In this document: piece after piece, positions 62,071-64,000 of the stretch
Layout of the letters: the number at the start of each line of letters is the position of its first letter
Numbering within the stretch: position 1 is the first letter of the stretch
Assembly (NCBI RefSeq): GCF_002374835.1
Contig: NZ_NWVD01000001.1
Location: 1,116,001-1,180,000, forward strand
Direction of reading: 5' to 3'
From: Sphingomonas ginsenosidimutans
GTDB lineage: Bacteria > Pseudomonadota > Alphaproteobacteria > Sphingomonadales > Sphingomonadaceae
DNA: 64,000 nucleotides
The notes under the pieces: generated by a model
Databases searched by the model: none
What the model was told of the DNA's origin: nothing
Seen by the model: only the letters and a program-made list of their open reading frames with translations
Position numbers and translations under genes: made by a program

Positions 62071-64000
62071 ATGGAAATCCTGCACGAAGCGGCCCCGCGG
62101 GGCGGCGCTGACGCTAGCGGCCTGCCCGGGCTTGTCACCCAGGTGCGCGACACGCTGCGGCGGCGCTGGCTGACGCTGGCGATCGTCACTGCGGCGATCT
62201 TCGCGCTGGGCGTGACGCTGGTGCTGATGATGACGCCGCAATATTCGGCAACCGCGCGGCTGCGCATCGACCCGGCGCGCAACCCGCTCGCCGCGGCCGA
62301 CCGCAACCAGCAGGAGGCGCTGAATCCCGAGGCGATCGACACCGAGGTGACGGTGCTCAGCTCGCTCGACATGGCGCGGCAGGTGGTGCGCAAGCTGGAC
62401 CTGACGCACAGCCCGCTGTTCGCCAAGGTGCTGGAGCGGACCGAAGGCCCGGCGTTGAGCTCGAGCGAGCGCGAGGATGCGGTCGCCAACGCATTGCTTC
62501 AGAAGCTGTCGGTCGGGCGCGAGAAGCTGACCTACATCCTCAGCGTGCGCTACAGCGCCCCCGATGCGGTGATGTCGGCGCGGATCGCCAACGCCTTCGC
62601 CACGTCGTACATCCAGTCGAAGACCGGATCGCGCCAAGGCACCGCCGAGCGGCAGGCGGAATGGTTCCGCCAGCGGCTCGACGCACTGGGCCGCGAGGTC
62701 GCGGCGGCGGATGCGCGCGTCGCGCAATATCGCGCGCAGGCCGGCATCGTGCAGGGCGGCGGGCTGACCCAGGGGACGATCACCGATCAGCAGATCGCCC
62801 CGCTGTCCAACCAGCTGGCGACCGCGGAATCGGACGCGGCGGCGGCGCGCGCCAATTTGTCGGCGGCGCAATCGCAGGTGCGGCGCGGCGGCGCGGACGA
62901 AGTGAGCCAGGTGCTCGATTCGCCGGTCATCACCGACCTGCGCCGTCAGCGCGCCGAGGTGTTGCGCAGCATGGGCGAGGTGCAGGCGCGCTACGGCGAG
63001 CGCCACCCGGAAAGCATCCGCGTGCGCGACCAGCTGGCCGCGCTCGACGCGCAGTTGCGCGAGGAATCGAGTCGCGTCGTCAACTCGCTGCGCGCGACCG
63101 CCGCAGCGGCGCAGGCGCGCTCCGACAGCTTGCGCGGCGCGATGGGCCGGCTGGAATCGCAGCAGGCCAGCAACACCCGCAACGCGGTGTTGGCCGACAG
63201 CCTGGAGCGCGAGGCCGCGGCCAAGCGCGCGCAATATGAGCGCATGTCGCAGCTGTCGCTGGAAAGCACCCAGTCGGCGCAGAACCAGATTGCGCAGGCC
63301 GAGATCGTCGATGCCGCGCAGGTGCCGACGAAGCCTAGCTGGCCGAACAAGCCACTGCTGTTCGCGCTGTCGCTGATCCTGGGTCTGGGCGCGGGTGCGG
63401 GCGTGATCTTCATCCAGGAGATGCTGGTCGCCGGGATGCGCACGTCCGAGGAAGTGCAGAGCCGCCTCGGCCTGCCGATGATCGCGGCGGTGCCCAAGGT
63501 GACGGGCTTTGCCAATCCGGCCGACCTGCTGCTGGAAAAGCCGACGTCACTGTTTGCCGAATCGCTGCGCAACGCCCGCGCCTCGATCGTCGGCGTGCGC
63601 GGGCAATTGCCGCACAAGGTGATCGCGATCACTTCCGCGCTGCCCGCCGAGGGCAAGACGACCACCGCGCTCGCCTTCGCGCGGACGCTGGCGATCAACA
63701 ACGCGCGCACCCTGGTGCTGGAATGCGACGTGCGCCGCGCGGCGATGAGCGAGGTGCTGGGCGAACGATCGAAGGGCGCGGGTCTGGTCGAGCTGCTGCG
63801 CGAAGAAGTGTCGCTGGACCAGGCGATCACGCCAAGCGGCACCGAGCGGCTGGACCAGCTGCTGGTGCGCACGCCCTATTTCAGCTCCGGCGACCTGTTC
63901 GGCGACGGCGCGATGGAAGACCTGCTGGGGGCGCTGCGCGACCGCTACGATCATATCGTGCTCGATCTGCCGCCGATCGTCGGGCTGGCCGATGGCCGGT
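62071..64000 (+). CDS. polysaccharide co-polymerase/tyrosine autokinase (Wzc-like), partial
   Basis: 643 codons in the window, cut by the right edge. N-terminal Wzz domain with membrane helices near 34-54 and 428-446, a periplasmic coiled-coil between (about 180-400), then a BY-kinase with Walker A ALPAEGKTTT (Lys529), Walker A' VLECDVRR and Walker B HIVLDLPPI. The Tyr-rich tail lies beyond the edge. In gellan/sphingan clusters as I recall, co-polymerase and kinase are separate genes; here they are fused. ATG 62071 with GGAG 12 bases upstream. Confidence 0.93.
   Translation, partial: MEILHEAAPRGGADASGLPGLVTQVRDTLRRRWLTLAIVTAAIFALGVTLVLMMTPQYSATARLRIDPARNPLAAADRNQQEALNPEAIDTEVTVLSSLDMARQVVRKLDLTHSPLFAKVLERTEGPALSSSEREDAVANALLQKLSVGREKLTYILSVRYSAPDAVMSARIANAFATSYIQSKTGSRQGTAERQAEWFRQRLDALGREVAAADARVAQYRAQAGIVQGGGLTQGTITDQQIAPLSNQLATAESDAAAARANLSAAQSQVRRGGADEVSQVLDSPVITDLRRQRAEVLRSMGEVQARYGERHPESIRVRDQLAALDAQLREESSRVVNSLRATAAAAQARSDSLRGAMGRLESQQASNTRNAVLADSLEREAAAKRAQYERMSQLSLESTQSAQNQIAQAEIVDAAQVPTKPSWPNKPLLFALSLILGLGAGAGVIFIQEMLVAGMRTSEEVQSRLGLPMIAAVPKVTGFANPADLLLEKPTSLFAESLRNARASIVGVRGQLPHKVIAITSALPAEGKTTTALAFARTLAINNARTLVLECDVRRAAMSEVLGERSKGAGLVELLREEVSLDQAITPSGTERLDQLLVRTPYFSSGDLFGDGAMEDLLGALRDRYDHIVLDLPPIVGLADGR

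Overview
The window is a high-GC chromosomal segment of an alphaproteobacterium, most likely a Sphingomonas-type sphingomonad. Support: the clpP-clpX, lon and HU order, the alphaproteobacterial TIGR02300 zinc-ribbon protein, several TonB receptors, a sphingan-like polysaccharide export cluster at the right end, and GC-rich codon use throughout. No integrase, transposase, phage gene or CRISPR array was seen. Five tRNA genes (Val-CAC, His-GTG, Met-CAT, Leu-TAA, Ala-GGC) lie between housekeeping genes.

Left part (1-7.5 kb): the tail of an unidentified gene, then protein quality control (clpP, clpX, lon) with an acetyltransferase, a ChaA-type cation/proton antiporter, a small unknown protein and HU (hupB), ending with tRNA-Val and a clear terminator.

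Secretion island (7.5-24.4 kb): a surface lipoprotein gene and a TonB-dependent receptor sit behind three GTCA repeats spaced exactly 11 bp apart, a good match to a PhoB box. A convergent 2OG-Fe(II) oxygenase follows, then a complete, tightly overlapping type II secretion operon gspC-N (no gspO). The layout recalls the Caulobacter elpS/T2SS phosphate-starvation locus. Two oddities lie inside the operon: an inverted pair of REP-like palindromes that supplies the end of gspE, and a 33-bp tandem repeat that triplicates the prepilin cleavage motif of gspJ.

Middle (24.4-42.3 kb): leucine-dehydrogenase-like enzyme, a reduced cytochrome c maturation operon (ccmC-D-E plus a TPR protein, without ccmF/G/H), kup, a 2H phosphoesterase, a HIT protein, rimO, anmK, a peptide-type solute-binding protein, ihfB, rpsA, cmk, aroA and TIGR02300.

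Envelope signalling and surface region (42.4-59.3 kb): a CHASE2-EAL c-di-GMP phosphodiesterase overlaps a TpsB/ShlB outer-membrane transporter, divergent from a periplasmic FecR-domain protein with a very long Ala-rich helix. No TpsA substrate is visible, so this trio is the best candidate for an undescribed system. Next come a complete FecI-type sigma factor / FecR / STN-TonB receptor set, a double winged-helix regulator, a 45-residue membrane protein, a secreted GH12-like protein, a subtilisin-like autotransporter lipoprotein with a Thr-Pro-Ala-Pro stalk, and a diadenosine-tetraphosphatase-like phosphoesterase.

Right end (59.4-64 kb): polysaccharide export genes: OPX lipoprotein (Wza/SpsD-like), a small secreted protein, an outer-membrane barrel, and the start of a Wzc-type co-polymerase/tyrosine kinase cut by the window edge.
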